A stretch of DNA of 64,000 nt from Larix kaempferi. Lineage: Eukaryota; Streptophyta; Pinopsida; Pinales; Pinaceae. Below, piece after piece: positions 21,856 through 33,200 of the stretch. Where the stretch lies: NCBI GenBank assembly GCA_027924585.1, contig BSBM01001436.1:186001-250000 (forward strand), read 5' to 3'. How positions within the stretch are numbered: the first letter of the stretch is position 1; each line of letters opens with the position of its first letter. A program made the position numbers and the translations under genes. The notes beneath the pieces are model-generated. The model ran no database searches, was not told where the DNA came from, and worked only from the letters and a program-made list of their open reading frames with translations.

Positions 21856-23160
21856 TGGATATGGGTTTGTCAGAGAAACCCCAAAAATTCAAACTTTGAA
21901 TTTCAAACTTCTGACAGGATAGAAATATGTGCCTTGATGAGCTGATCAAGTTGGTATATTCAGAATTTGAAAACTGCAAAGTTTCACTCCTCAATTTTGC
22001 TTTTGAAACTTCTGGATTCACTGGACGTGACCCTGAACTGGGGTTTGATGAAGCCCACTCTTCTGCCCAATCAAAATGTTTGATCCAAAGCTCTAAGCTT
22101 CTATTTTTCTGAGGAGCTTCCAGCCGTGGTCACAGATTTCAAAAAATTCCCATTTTTACAGAAGCCCTAATTTTCCACTTTTCTGCTCAAAGTCCCAAAC
22201 TAGGGTCTAATCAAGCCCGACCTTCTGCCCAACCAAAAATTCTGATCTTGGTCTCTAAATTTCTATTTTGATGAGTAGCATCCAGCCGTGGTCTCCGATT
22301 ACAAAAATTCCAACTTTCTCCAAAGCCCTAAATTCCGGAAGCCATGAATGAAGGTACCAAAAAATAATTCTGTTTTGACAGAAATATGTACCTGATTGTT
22401 TCTGGTGTAACTCTGAAATTTTTGATCCACAGGGTCTGAAAAAGGTTTCCTAAGATAGCCTGACCTGTTATCTTTCCATCCTGACAGGTCTGACCTCAAT
22501 TGTATTCTCTGAGAGAGAGATATGCCAAATGTCGCAACGTGACCTTTTTTGGGATAAAACAGGAGATCGAACTTGTACGGCGTGCCACGTGTCACTGTTT
22601 TAACTTCGGCCTCTGAAAAAGTTTCCTGAGATATCTCGGCCTGTTATCTTTCCATCCTGACAGGTCTGACCTTAATTGGACTCTCTGAGAGAGAGTTATG
22701 CCAAATGTCGCAACATGACCTGTTTATGGGATAATACAGGAGAGCGCACTTGTACGGAGTGCCACGTGTCACTGGTTCAACTTAGGTCTCTGAAAAAGTT
22801 TTCTGAGATAGTAAAGACTGTGTACTACCTGTCACTTTTTACGAAATTTCATTTGGAGATTCCTAGCCCAAGATATGACCTTTTTCCCAAGGTCACCTGA
22901 TTTTGACTCAGATCTGGAAGAGGCAGAAACCCTATATTGTACAGATCATAAATTACAAATTACAACGAATTAGAGGTTGTCCTTTGGACACAAGGTACCT
23001 GTAGATTTAATATTCGTCCTGTAACAATTTCAGATCCGAAAAATTCGCCAAAACGGATTTATAGCGAAAGTACTACGATGACTGGTTTTTGCTATATCAA
23101 GCCCTAGCATCGTAAATGCAACAAGTGTCATACATGCCATATCATGCCTTCTTTCAGGCT
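21856..23160 (-). repeat. Leader of Copia element 2 with internal tandem duplications
   Basis: It is homologous to 295-1070. A ~180-bp block (CTGTTATCTTTCCATCCTG through GTGCCACGTGTCACTG) is tandemly duplicated at about 22434-22612 and 22613-22797. Another ~150-bp block (TTCTGCCCAA..CCAGCCGTGGTC) is duplicated at about 22050-22330. No gag start is evident. Confidence 0.75.
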
Positions 23161-23173
23161 AGCTCTGATTCCA
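23161..23173 (-). other. Primer-binding site of Copia element 2, one mismatch
   Basis: The minus strand reads TGGAATCAGAGCT, differing from the Met-tRNA site TGGTATCAGAGCT at one position. Confidence 0.82.
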
Positions 23174-23822
23174 TGTTGGATTTTCAGAATTTAATTCAAT
23201 ATGATCTAGGATCTTAATTGAGATAACAACATGTACAGCATATCTATAGCATATCAATCATGGAGACAATAATGCAAGCACACAAGAGACACAAAGATTT
23301 ACTTGGGGAAAACCATAAAGGTGAAAAACCCCAATAACTTCCTCAGAGATAGATAGAGCAATGATACGACCAACCAATAGAGATAGCCATAACCTAGCAG
23401 CAATCCTCCTCCTCCATAAGTGCGCCTCTCCTCCTTGAGAGCATGTGTGAGAAGTGAGTGAGCAAATAGAGTGCCTCCCGCACTCTATTTATACTTGACT
23501 TGACTTGCCTTTTTACCTAACTCATGTAGGCTCGAACTTTACCACATAACATAATGCTGAGTGGGCCGACCCCCAATAGGGTGGTCTAATAACCCTTTGA
23601 CCCACATGGCTGACCCCCAATAGGGTGGTCTAATAACCCTTTGACCCACATGACTTATACAGGGCCGACCCCAAATAAGGTGGTCTAATAACCCATCAAG
23701 TATAAGTTACGACACTTACAATATAAATGATGACACTTCCTTATAGAGGAATAATACCATCTCTATAGGAATACAATATACATATATGTGAAATACATTC
23801 CGAAGTTACATATACATCAACA
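23174..23822 (-). repeat. 5' LTR of Copia element 2
   Basis: It is 649 bp, the same length as its partner, with about eight substitutions and no indels seen by eye. Confidence 0.93.
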
Positions 23823-23827
23823 TTACA
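23823..23827. repeat. Target-site duplication TTACA (right) of Copia element 2
   Basis: It matches 16495-16499. The LTR sequence on both sides joins smoothly and aligns with the uninterrupted copy near 61170. Confidence 0.9.
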
Positions 23828-26370
23828 TTTTTCTGTGTTTTTCCAGTTTCATGAGTCCCTTCAGTAATTAGTTTAGAAATATTATTAATGATCAATAGCA
23901 GTAAAATGTCTAAAGTTCTGATTTTAAAATTTAATTGTTGAACCGATAAAATGACTTCTCTGCATTTTTCCCCATGCGTGAGGCTACATCGTACTCCAGT
24001 ACAGAAAGATAGCATTAAATCTGCTCAGCATAACACTTATCTACTCTTAACCTAGAAAGATACACATGCACAGATCTATATTCTCAAGTACTACATTTTC
24101 TAAATAATTTAGCAGGCTGCAAATTAAATCTCTGCACACACCACTCACATATTTTTTTCATTCTGGAAAACAAATATTTCATTTTTTTGTATAAAAGAAT
24201 TATGATCACATTCCCTCCTCATCAAGTATCCATGAATTTAATTAACAGTCGCAAGAAAGACCATTGGCATTAGATAGTGATATTTTCTTCCCCTTTAAGT
24301 TTCATTTCTTTTGCAACCCGTAAGAACAAATACGCATTCAAATAAAAATACCATGATTCACAACATCCGCACATAGACAGCCCATAAATATTTCTTTCTT
24401 AGATACATTCTAAATTTCACACATTCATACCCTATCTCGGTCTTTCTCTTTTATTTCTCTACGGAAACTAAGTATGGTTTCAAGGACGTTGTAAGCATTC
24501 ACACGACCAAACCCTAGGAAGCATGGTATCCTAACTCTGTCGTATTTTCCAGCTAAACAAATACAAAAAAAAAACCACAATCTATGCCTCGATCTGATCA
24601 TACAAACAAAGTGTTTTTAACTTTCAAGAAGTTCCACCAAACCAACAGCTCGTAGTTACATCGAATACCCATCTAAACCTTCAACCCTAGAATTAAAATC
24701 AATCAACAGTTACACGCAAGCCGAGATCCAGACTCCGGTTCGTTTTTTTTCCTTTCCATTACTAGCATGGGCGCATCGGAATTTCACAGTAGGGTTTTCA
24801 TTTTCAAACGAAACAAAACCGGTGGCTTAACCACCATTCACATTCAAGTTCTAGAATTCCATTATCAATTCATAGATATGCAAACCCAAAAGTGCACAGT
24901 GGCTACATATAGAACACAGTGGCATAGTTTTTTTTTCTTTACATCAAACAAAACACTTCACAGTCGTCATTATCGAATCTAAAAAATTTGACGAATGACC
25001 CTGGGAGTTACCCCAGACCACCATTGTGGCTCAGTCTAATTATTCAAACATTTTCCAAACACACGATAACAAAATAATGGTAGTTTTGCATTCACGACGC
25101 CAAGAGCGAGCTAAAAGCCTCGACTCTCCAGTTTTGGCTCCACCATAAAATGTACGGGACAAGTCATATTATAAGTGCAAACAGTACATAGGGTTTAAAC
25201 CTAGATATCCAAACAAACAACATTAAATAAAACGGTGGAGTAACGATTCCGACAAACCCCAAACTACCCTATACATTTTTCGGTGTCGAGGGTTCCAAAC
25301 TTAGACACCCAGCTAACGCCGTAGAGCCACTAGTTTCCCAACCCACGGCGACGAACATTCACCAACAAGAACGCGAAGGGAACCTGCGGGGTGCAAGGAC
25401 CACCGAAACTTACCATGTTTCGGACGCATCCTCTCTCCAACTTTGCTATCGTTACCCACGGAGCGATACCTGCCAAGCATGGTAGGAAGGGTTACCAACT
25501 GATGAAAAATGACAGATGAAGAACGTATAAACACAATGAAACTATTATTTTAGTGCCTGCTTACCTTTAGACTGGGCTCGATAGAGTTGAATGGCTTCGA
25601 CAGTCGTTCACCAAACTCGACACCAAGGACGCTACTGCATTAAAAGTTGAACCATGAACTTCCACCTAGATAGGAGTTGTATCTTCTTACAACACCATTT
25701 CCAAACCAGAGTGCTATGGCACTGTAATGCAACTGTAACACCCTTGTGCAGAGGTCTACGGTTCGAGACCGAGGAAGGAAATCCTCCCTACACCGTTTTG
25801 AAAAAACCCCAAATCGCCCAGCAGCCTGACAGCTCTACAAACGCAAACACGAATGACTGAAACACTAACTTTCCCACTTTACCAACGTGGGGTTCGAACA
25901 TCACTTTCGACCACAGATCTCGCAGAGATCGACAGTGGATAGCTGCCTCCAGGGCACGTCGATATTTGCACCCAAATGCATTAACTGCCTCATTAAATTA
26001 TCCTCCTACCAAGTTGTCAGTAGACTCATGCGAGAGCCGAAGCATTGCACAGCTCAGATTCAGGGTAACACTACCAACAATTGCGGGCATGTGACACCAG
26101 CCAGCTCAGCCTCCACATCACTTCACGCATACTCCAGACTTAAATTCGACAGTTGGAAGTCTATACATCACCACCCAGTCGCGATCGAAACCTTAGAAAT
26201 CCAGTACATGGTTTCATTATATTGATCAAGCGCGAAAGTTCATATTCAATACATTGGACATGAACCTATAATAAATTCCATACATCATACGAATATTTTG
26301 GATGCATTGCTACACCCCAATTTTTAAACTTAGGAAAATAATTCGGACTATATTACCATTGCATTTAGAA
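23828..26370. repeat. Middle part of the long Gypsy LTR
   Basis: It is non-coding LTR sequence between the two nested elements. Recognisable alignment with the second copy includes CATCGTACTCCAGTA (about 23985) against CATAGTACTCTAGTA (61355), and the AAGGACCACCGAAACTTACC block (about 25398) against AAGAACCACCGAGGCTTACC (about 62793). Short open frames here are not supported. Confidence 0.7.
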
Positions 26371-26375
26371 TTAGT
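26371..26375. repeat. Target-site duplication TTAGT (left) of non-autonomous Copia element
   Basis: It matches TTAGT at 29252-29256. Confidence 0.88.
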
Positions 26376-27082
26376 TGTTAGGATATTCCTATACTCCATC
26401 CTAGTCCCACCAGTATTTTGATCATTTACATTTTCAGTCATGCATGCACTTTTAGGGTTTGCATGCATCATTTAGGGTTTGCATGCATTTGCATGCATTC
26501 CAGTCATCAGTCCAACACCTAGTCCTCGGTTAGCTAGCCCCCGAGGGCTTCTCACTGATCAGTTTTAGCCCTCCAGTTGCTTAATGCGCCCTTCTTCCTT
26601 GATTTTAGGAAGCAACTCACCCTTCTTCACCTACCAGTCCAGTTGTCTTTAATTTACACTCAGTTACACTTAGTTACACTCAGTTACTCAGTTACACCTA
26701 CTAGACTTAGTTTGACTGATGGTTGACAGTTACTTGAGCATTGATGACTCCACTGATGATGATGAAGACTTCCAGTTGTGCTCCGATGACACCAATTTTT
26801 CTCCGATGACACTCCAGTGATATTTTGATCACTCCATGAAGGTTAATTCGAATTGCCACCTTAGGCATTCGAATTCCTCATGCATTGTATTATTTATTTG
26901 TCCATTTGTGGTTAATGAATTAGTGTGTGTGAAGTATTTTTTCTTCTATCCGAGTTCTACTGTATTATTATTCTGTTGCTCATTATACTGCATCGACCAC
27001 TCTTCTTCTATTTTCTTGCTTAATCAATTACTTTCTTGTGAGGTTTACATCATCTCTTAGATCTGTTGTGAGGATTTTCACA
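26376..27082 (+). repeat. 5' LTR of the non-autonomous Copia element
   Basis: It runs from TGTTAGGATATTCC to GGATTTTCACA. The U3 has clustered CATGCATG/GCATGCA motifs and TTTAGGGTTTGCATGC repeated twice. Confidence 0.9.
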
Positions 27083-27094
27083 TGGTATCAGATC
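27083..27094 (+). other. Primer-binding site, one mismatch
   Basis: TGGTATCAGATC directly follows the 5' LTR; the Met-tRNA consensus is TGGTATCAGAGC. Confidence 0.85.
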
Positions 27095-27237
27095 ATGTTG
27101 AGAGTATTGTTTATTTCCATTCTTGAGAGTTTTTTGCAGGTTATTACCAAGATTTCGAGTGCAGCGGTTTCTGCATTTTTGCAGCAGTAGCAGTTGCAGA
27201 TATTCTCTATTGTTTTTGCAGGTCTTCTACAACTTCA

Positions 27238-27540
27238 ATGAATTCAGAAGAAATCCCTCCTCTTTCTCCACTCAACTATGATCAATGGAAACCGAAAATG
27301 ATAGCATACTTGAAGAGCCATGATCTCTTTGACTGTTGTTTTGAAAGAGAGTTCAAATCTTCTGAAGAGAAGATTGATTGGTTAAATAAAGGTGACAGGG
27401 CCTTTGGATCAATGATTGATGCTATGCATGAATGGATGTTATATAACCTCCCTTATTTTTCATCACCAAAAGAGCTATGGGCTCACCTGGATGTAATATT
27501 TGGCAGACAGAATGAAGGGATTGGTCCAAACCCATTCTAA
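27238..27540 (+). pseudogene. Truncated Copia gag (N-terminal 100 residues)
   Basis: Starting MNSEEIPPLSPLNYDQWKPK, it matches the N-terminal pattern of Copia gag (L-x-x-x-N-Y-x-x-W-K-x-x-M, then LWAHLDVIFGRQNE). It is the same region as LTPFNYFDWKDDME and WEQLETLFGKQDE in Copia element 1. The frame ends at TAA right after the LWAHLD segment, so the rest of gag and the zinc knuckle are lost. The product might still bind a helper capsid, but that is only inference. Confidence 0.8.
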
Positions 27541-28503
27541 AGCAAGCAAAGTGATGCATTCGCTCCCCTTGATGATCTCTCAGATCATGAACCAGTATCA
27601 TCTCATATTGAAGTTGTTGACAAAGAACTTGCAGATTCTCCACTCATGCTCCAACTTTCTTCTCTTTCTGTGCCATCTCACACTCTAGATATTTCATAAG
27701 GTCCCAAATCCTCTCTTGCACCAGAGTCTGTTGGTTTGCATCATGATCACATGATTATTTCGGAGGTAAAATCAGCTATTTGAGGTAATGCATTCGCTCC
27801 TCTCAAGCAATCATCTCTTATTTACTACTATATGATCATTCGCACATGCTTTCAGAAGATTATTGAAGAATATGGCCATTGCCACCCACTTGAGATAATT
27901 TCTCATGCATCCATTGGTTTTGATCTCACCTCTTATGGTTCAAAGGAGATCTCAAGAAACCATTGCCATTCGCTTGGGATAATTTCTCATGCATATGATA
28001 GTTTTGATCTCACCCCTACTGGTTCAAAGGAGATCTCAAGAAACTATTCTTCAAGTCTTAAATCTTATTTGGATTTCAAGCAATTATTATTTGATGGTTC
28101 TTTTTGGCATAATCTCACCCATGATGGTTTGAAGGAGAAGACAAAAGACTATCTGCATATTCATGATTTTGATCCTACCTCAGCTGATTCGAATCACAGG
28201 TTCAAGGATCATCCTCATACTTTTGGATTTGTTCTCATCACATTCGATCTGAAGAGCAAGTACAAGCACATGCTTTTTGAGCATGATCCACTTCTTCCCA
28301 AGAAGAAGATACCTCCAGACATATGACCAAGCATCACACCTGCTTGAGTTTGGAGCATTTATTTTTTGTGTGTGCCTTACAGTCTATTTTTTGAGGAGGG
28401 GGTATGTTTCCCATGAAATTTTCCCACTTCCTTGGTTTATTACTATTATTATTCATTGTATTGGGTGACCTTTGGTCTTAGTTACCAGGGCCCAGGATGG
28501 ATT
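27541..28503 (+). other. Internal filler of the non-autonomous element, with a partial ORF
   Basis: No pol motifs are present. A 164-codon open frame at 27832-28326 contains a repeated block (GSKEISRN preceded by SFDLT, about 43 residues apart), reflecting a DNA-level duplication of a ~130-bp segment. I do not recognise it, and it may be open by chance. Confidence 0.55.
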
Positions 28504-28512
28504 AAGGGGGGG
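28504..28512 (+). other. Polypurine tract
   Basis: AAGGGGGGG directly precedes the 3' LTR. Confidence 0.85.
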
Positions 28513-29251
28513 TGTTAGGATATTCCTATACTCCATCCTAGTCCCACCAGTATTTTGATCATTTACATTTTCAGTCATGCATGCACTTTTAGGGTTTGCA
28601 TGCATCATTTAGGGTTTGCATGCATTTTCATTCATTCCAGTCATCAGTCCAGCACCTAATGCTCAGTTAGCTAGCCCCCGAGAGCTTCTCACTGATCATT
28701 TTTAGCCCTCCAGTTGCTTAATGCGCCCTTCTTCCTTGATTTTAGGAACAAACTCACCCTTCTTCACCTACCAGTCCATTTGTCTTCAGTTTACACTCAG
28801 TTACACTTAGTTATACTCAGTTACACTCTATTACACTTAGTTACACCTACCAGACTCAGTTTGACTGATGGTTGACAGTTACTTGAGCATTGATGACTCC
28901 ACTGATGATGATGAAGACTTCCAGTTGTGCTCCGATGACACCAGTTGTGCTTCGATGACACCAGTTTTGCTCCGATGACACTCTAGTGATCTTTTGATCA
29001 CTCCATGAAGGCTAATTCGAATTGCCACCTTAGGCATTTGAATTCCTCATGCATTGTATTATTTATTTGTCCATTTGTGATTAATGAATTAGTGAGTGTG
29101 AAGTATTTTTGCTTCTATCCGAGTTCTACTGTATTATTATTCTGTTGCTCATTATACTGCATTGACCACTCTTCTTCTATTTTCTTGCTTAATCAATTAC
29201 TTTCTTGTGAGGTTTACATCATCTCTTAGATCTACTGTGAGGATTTTCACA
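28513..29251 (+). repeat. 3' LTR of the non-autonomous Copia element
   Basis: It is longer than its partner by two short insertions, one an extra copy of a CCAGTT(G/T)TGCTYCGATGACA unit. Confidence 0.9.
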
Positions 29252-30200
29252 TTAGTGCCATATACTTTGAAGATTTCATGCATAAGATAAGAATTCTCAA
29301 TCCATAATAAGAGCAGGAATGTAAAGTATAGACATTTAACACAACGTTAGTATGCTAACCATACAAGTCCATTTGATAGACAAGTACCTCAAATACGAAT
29401 TGGATGGACGACATCATGCACGGTAATGAAAAAAGTTCATAACACTAGACTGTAGACCACACATATAATATCATAGCGTAATTAACCAAATAATGAATTC
29501 AGGGCTGAGGAAAGTCTAAATCGAACCAAGACAGAATGATAAGCTCGGCAGCATGAAAAATAGATTTACAAGCGTTGAAAATAGCCTCAGCATTGGATTT
29601 TGGCCTCATTAAAACATCTTTTAGTTTCACAATAGTAGTTACAGCTTTCAACAATTACTTGGACGACACAAAATTATACCACCGAAAAATGGTACAGCAT
29701 ACAAACTAGGAGAAGAACCATTTAGCCAAACCCCCGGTAACTGGTTTCGCAAAAAATACAATTAAACTTTCTAATCACACATTGACTATAAATGGATAAA
29801 CATTTGTACTTGTATCGCCTGTGACACTGAATTTCTTACCTGCGACCCTGCACAGGAGAAATAGGATGCAAATGCCTTAGCTAAATGCAGCTAAGTAAGC
29901 TCCAAGGTACCCCGCAAGGACCACCCTTTCATCATCATCAAAAAGCAACTGTCAGAACATTGTTATCAAAATCTTTCGCAAATAATATTTCAGTTAAAAA
30001 TAGAAGAAGATGTCGCAAGCTGAAAAGTGATATAACGCATGTAGTAAATGATTTCTTATGTCGCAATAATTAAATTTTTTCCGCATTTATGACTCATTAA
30101 TGTCGTCCTTATAGCATTTATTATTTCCGTAATTACAATTATTAACAATTTTCATTGTTATAAAAATTTAAATTTTTTATCAAATTTTCGGGATGTTACA
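29252..30200. repeat. Distal end of the long Gypsy LTR
   Basis: TTAGT at the start is the right target duplication. The rest is non-coding and ends CAAATTTTCGGGATGTTACA at the GGTAT duplication. Confidence 0.75.
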
Positions 30201-30205
30201 GGTAT
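30201..30205. repeat. Target-site duplication GGTAT (right) of the long solo LTR
   Basis: It matches 15742-15746. Confidence 0.88.
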
Positions 30206-30251
30206 GGTGTAGGTAAGACAATTACTTGTACCACTACAAGGATTTGTCACT

Positions 30252-33200
30252 ATGAATGAAAATGCAAGGAAGCTTGCTCAGTTTAGATCTGCATTAGAGG
30301 CAAGAGGAGATGGAAAATGTTATTGTCCTTACTCTGATTGCAAGGGCTTGCAAAAAAAATACTTTTAATAACAACGGTTGAAAGACATTGTAGGGAGAAG
30401 GGGCACGCCGAAGGGGGTTATGAATATCATCCCCTGGTAAGAGGTCGTTATTCAATTTTTAATATATTCACTGTAATATTCATCATGTCATGAATTTCAG
30501 TAAAATGTCTTATTTTTTTACTATATGTGCTATACACACTAATTTTTCTACGTTGTTTTTAAATTTATAAACAATGCCCCCAAAATGTCACCCTCATAGT
30601 TATTTGCCAAGTACTAGCAGTAATACTCATTTACATCCTGACGAACTTCTACATCAGAATATTGAAGATGATCAAGTAGTTATTTCTGATGATATGGATG
30701 TAGATAACATTAGTGATACAAATCAGGAAGATGAGATACATAGATTGATCCAAGACACATTTTCTCCAATGGATGAGGACAACCAGGATGATAGTCATGA
30801 TGTTGATCCTCTACTCGAGAAGTCACGTCAACCTCTTTATGAAGGCTCAAAAACAAATCTTCTATCTGCTATATTTTTGTTAGTGAACTTGAAGGTTTTC
30901 AATGGTTTATCAAACCCCTGTCTGACACAGATACTAAGGTATGTAATTTGTTAATTATTTTTGTCTGCATGTTCACATCTATAGAAAGGGTTGACTTTTT
31001 TCGTATATTATTGCTATTGTTATCTAGTTTGTAAAGTTTGGATGCGATATTGATGATTAATATTGTTTACATTGACTTATTCTTTTGAATTTTGTAGATT
31101 GTTAGGTGAATTTCTATTACCAACTTCAAATATTTTACCATGCACAATGTTAAAACTCGTAATGTTAAACTTTTGTTGGCAGCTGATGGTGTCAATCCAT
31201 TTGGAGAGCTTCGTTCTACCTACTCAGTGTGGCCTGTTTTTGTTATAAACAATAACCTTCCTCCTTGGATGTCGATCAAGAGAGAGCATACGATGTTGGC
31301 AATGATTGTTCCAGGTATTTAATTAATATGTCATTTTTTACTTGAAAGCCTGATCACTAAATATTTCATTGATTTGTTTCGTTAATGATAATTATGTCTT
31401 TTATATATAATGACATATAGGCGCTAAATATAATTAATCATGTATGTTGGACCAATTAGGCAAGTACCAGGTTAAAGATATGAACGTATATATTGAGCCT
31501 CTTATCGATGAGTTGTTGAAGTTATGGGTTGGCGTCACTATGTATGACATCTCTAGACCAATAGGGCAAAGATGATTTCAATTCCATGGAATACTTGCAT
31601 GGACAATTCATGATGCTCCTGAGTTAACACATTTTTGTGGTATATTTTTACTTTCTTTTGTTCCTTAATATTTTATATATCTGTTGAAAATATCATGCAT
31701 TATTTTAAATTCTAATTCTAATTTTCTACACCAATTCATATACCTTGTAGGTCTTCAAACAAAGGGTAAATATGCATGTCCAGTTTGCGGTCCCAAGATA
31801 AAATCTCGTCGTTCAAGGAGTTTAGCAAAGGAAGGGTTCGATGAGTATAGGCACTTTCTGACTAAGAACCATAGTTATCGAACTACAGACAAAGAAAAAT
31901 TTAATGGTAAAGAAGAGAATGGAAAAAAACCACGAAGAATGACACCTCACCTATGGAAGTTGGAATATAATAGAGACCGTCAAGGTATGCCATTTTTTTA
32001 TTGAATTATGTTCAGCACGATATGTTATACCTATATTGATTAATTAGTGTTAATTTGATTTTGTTGATGTTTCATGAATGTCGTTAAGGCACGAATGGGC
32101 TTCTACGAGGAATGAAAATTTACCCAATTCAATTCAGTAGGTTGCCATACTATGAGCACCTGAAAATAGTTCATTTGTTTGATATAATGCATATCGGGAA
32201 GAACATAACAGAAATGTTATGGCGAATATTAGATGGAAGGACTGACAAAGAAAAAATTGGAAAGATTTGTAGTGACATCCAAGAAGCTAATCACGCATTG
32301 CAAAGTGTGATTGTTAATTCTAACGGCGATGGTCGTCAACAGAATATTAGTCTTCCTTGGTGCTTGACGAAGCAACAAAGCAATATTGTAAAAGAGGTCA
32401 TCAAAAAAATCAGGTTTCCGACGGGTTGTTTGTCAAACATAAAGAATATCTTGACAAAAAAAGGTGATTTTGCTGGGGTTAAAACACATGATTGGGATAC
32501 ATTCATTAAGGTAATTATGAGTCTATAATATATTTCATTATTGATATGCACTATTTTATTAATTTTATTCTCTTATTTTGAAATAAATATTAATAATTAT
32601 GTGTTTTTTGATACAATATGTTCTACATTTATCTCTCCCGGACGACTTTGACAACAACATAAAACATATTATTTATGTTCTTGGAAAATACATGAGGTAA
32701 GTAATGTTTTACATGGAAAATGTACTTGGTCTGTGGTTTGTAGCGGAACTTATTGACATATTATGTTTTTCCCGCAAATATTATATATGCCTTGATCTTA
32801 TTTTATTGCATCATTGTAGGTGGATTTCATCAAAAGAAATCCATGAAGAAGATATAAGGAATTGGAAGAGAGAAATTCCCTGACTAATGTGTTAAATGCA
32901 ACAATATCTACCTCCAACATTTTTCAATGCACAAGAACACTACCTCATACACCAAGTTGAGGAGATTGAATTATGTGGACCAGTACACACAAGGTCGATG
33001 TGGATGGTGGAGAGGCAGTTGAAGTCATTGAAGGATTTTGTTATACAAAGAGCGCGTCCCGAGGGTTCTATGGTTGAAGGATATATGGTATATCAATGCA
33101 TGGTGTATATTAGTGAATATCTACCTAAATTAGCAGAAAATATGAATGTGCCTCGCATTTGGCATCTCGACTCCATCAACAAATTTAAAGGGGAGGTCCT

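Larger units (their letters stand above)
16500..23822 (-). mobile_element. Copia LTR retrotransposon 2, structurally complete but defective
   Basis: The 7323-bp element has equal 649-bp LTRs, a primer site, a polypurine tract and TTACA duplications. The LTRs differ at about 8 positions by eye (about 98.8% identity), making it the youngest datable insertion in the window. The internal region lacks a recognisable gag, protease and integrase and keeps only damaged RT and a good RNase H. It also has long tandem arrays beside the 3' LTR. A young insertion with so little coding capacity was probably mobilised in trans by a related autonomous element. Confidence 0.92.
26376..29251 (+). mobile_element. 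Non-autonomous Copia-type LTR element with a truncated gag
   Basis: The 2876-bp element has two LTRs (707 and 739 bp), a primer site, a purine tract and TTAGT duplications, but only 1.4 kb inside. It has a gag N-terminus and no protease, integrase or RT. By eye the LTRs differ at about 25 positions plus two indels. Its LTR shares organisation and motifs (GCATGCA clusters, AATTCGAATTGCC followed by TTAGGCA) with the LTR of Copia element 1, so it is likely a deletion derivative of a related family. Confidence 0.9.
15747..30200. mobile_element. Long Gypsy-type solo LTR (~4.2 kb) with two nested retroelements
   Basis: It starts TGTCACCTACCCAAATTTTG and ends CAAATTTTCGGGATGTTACA, LTR ends typical of plant Gypsy elements, and is flanked by GGTAT duplications. 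Removing the nested elements at 16500-23822 and 26376-29251 with one target duplication each leaves about 4245 bp and no internal gag-pol. It therefore looks like a single LTR left by LTR-LTR recombination. A second copy at 60431-64000 aligns along its length at recognisable points (the TATA region, the CTACATAGTACTCTAG-type block, the ACCACCGA..CTTACCA block). No coding region of its own is seen. A TATA box on the plus strand suggests plus orientation. Confidence 0.85.

Noticed and set aside
25735-25790. GGTTCGAGACC like a Pol III B box, suggesting a SINE or tRNA relic
   Set aside because: There is no convincing A box or cloverleaf. The segment aligns with the other long Gypsy LTR copy (ATCGAACCTGAGGAAGGAGT near 63135), so it is ordinary LTR sequence.
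26447-26495. TTTAGGG repeats as possible telomeric sequence
   Set aside because: There are only two copies, each followed by TTGCATGC and part of the LTR U3; not a telomere array.
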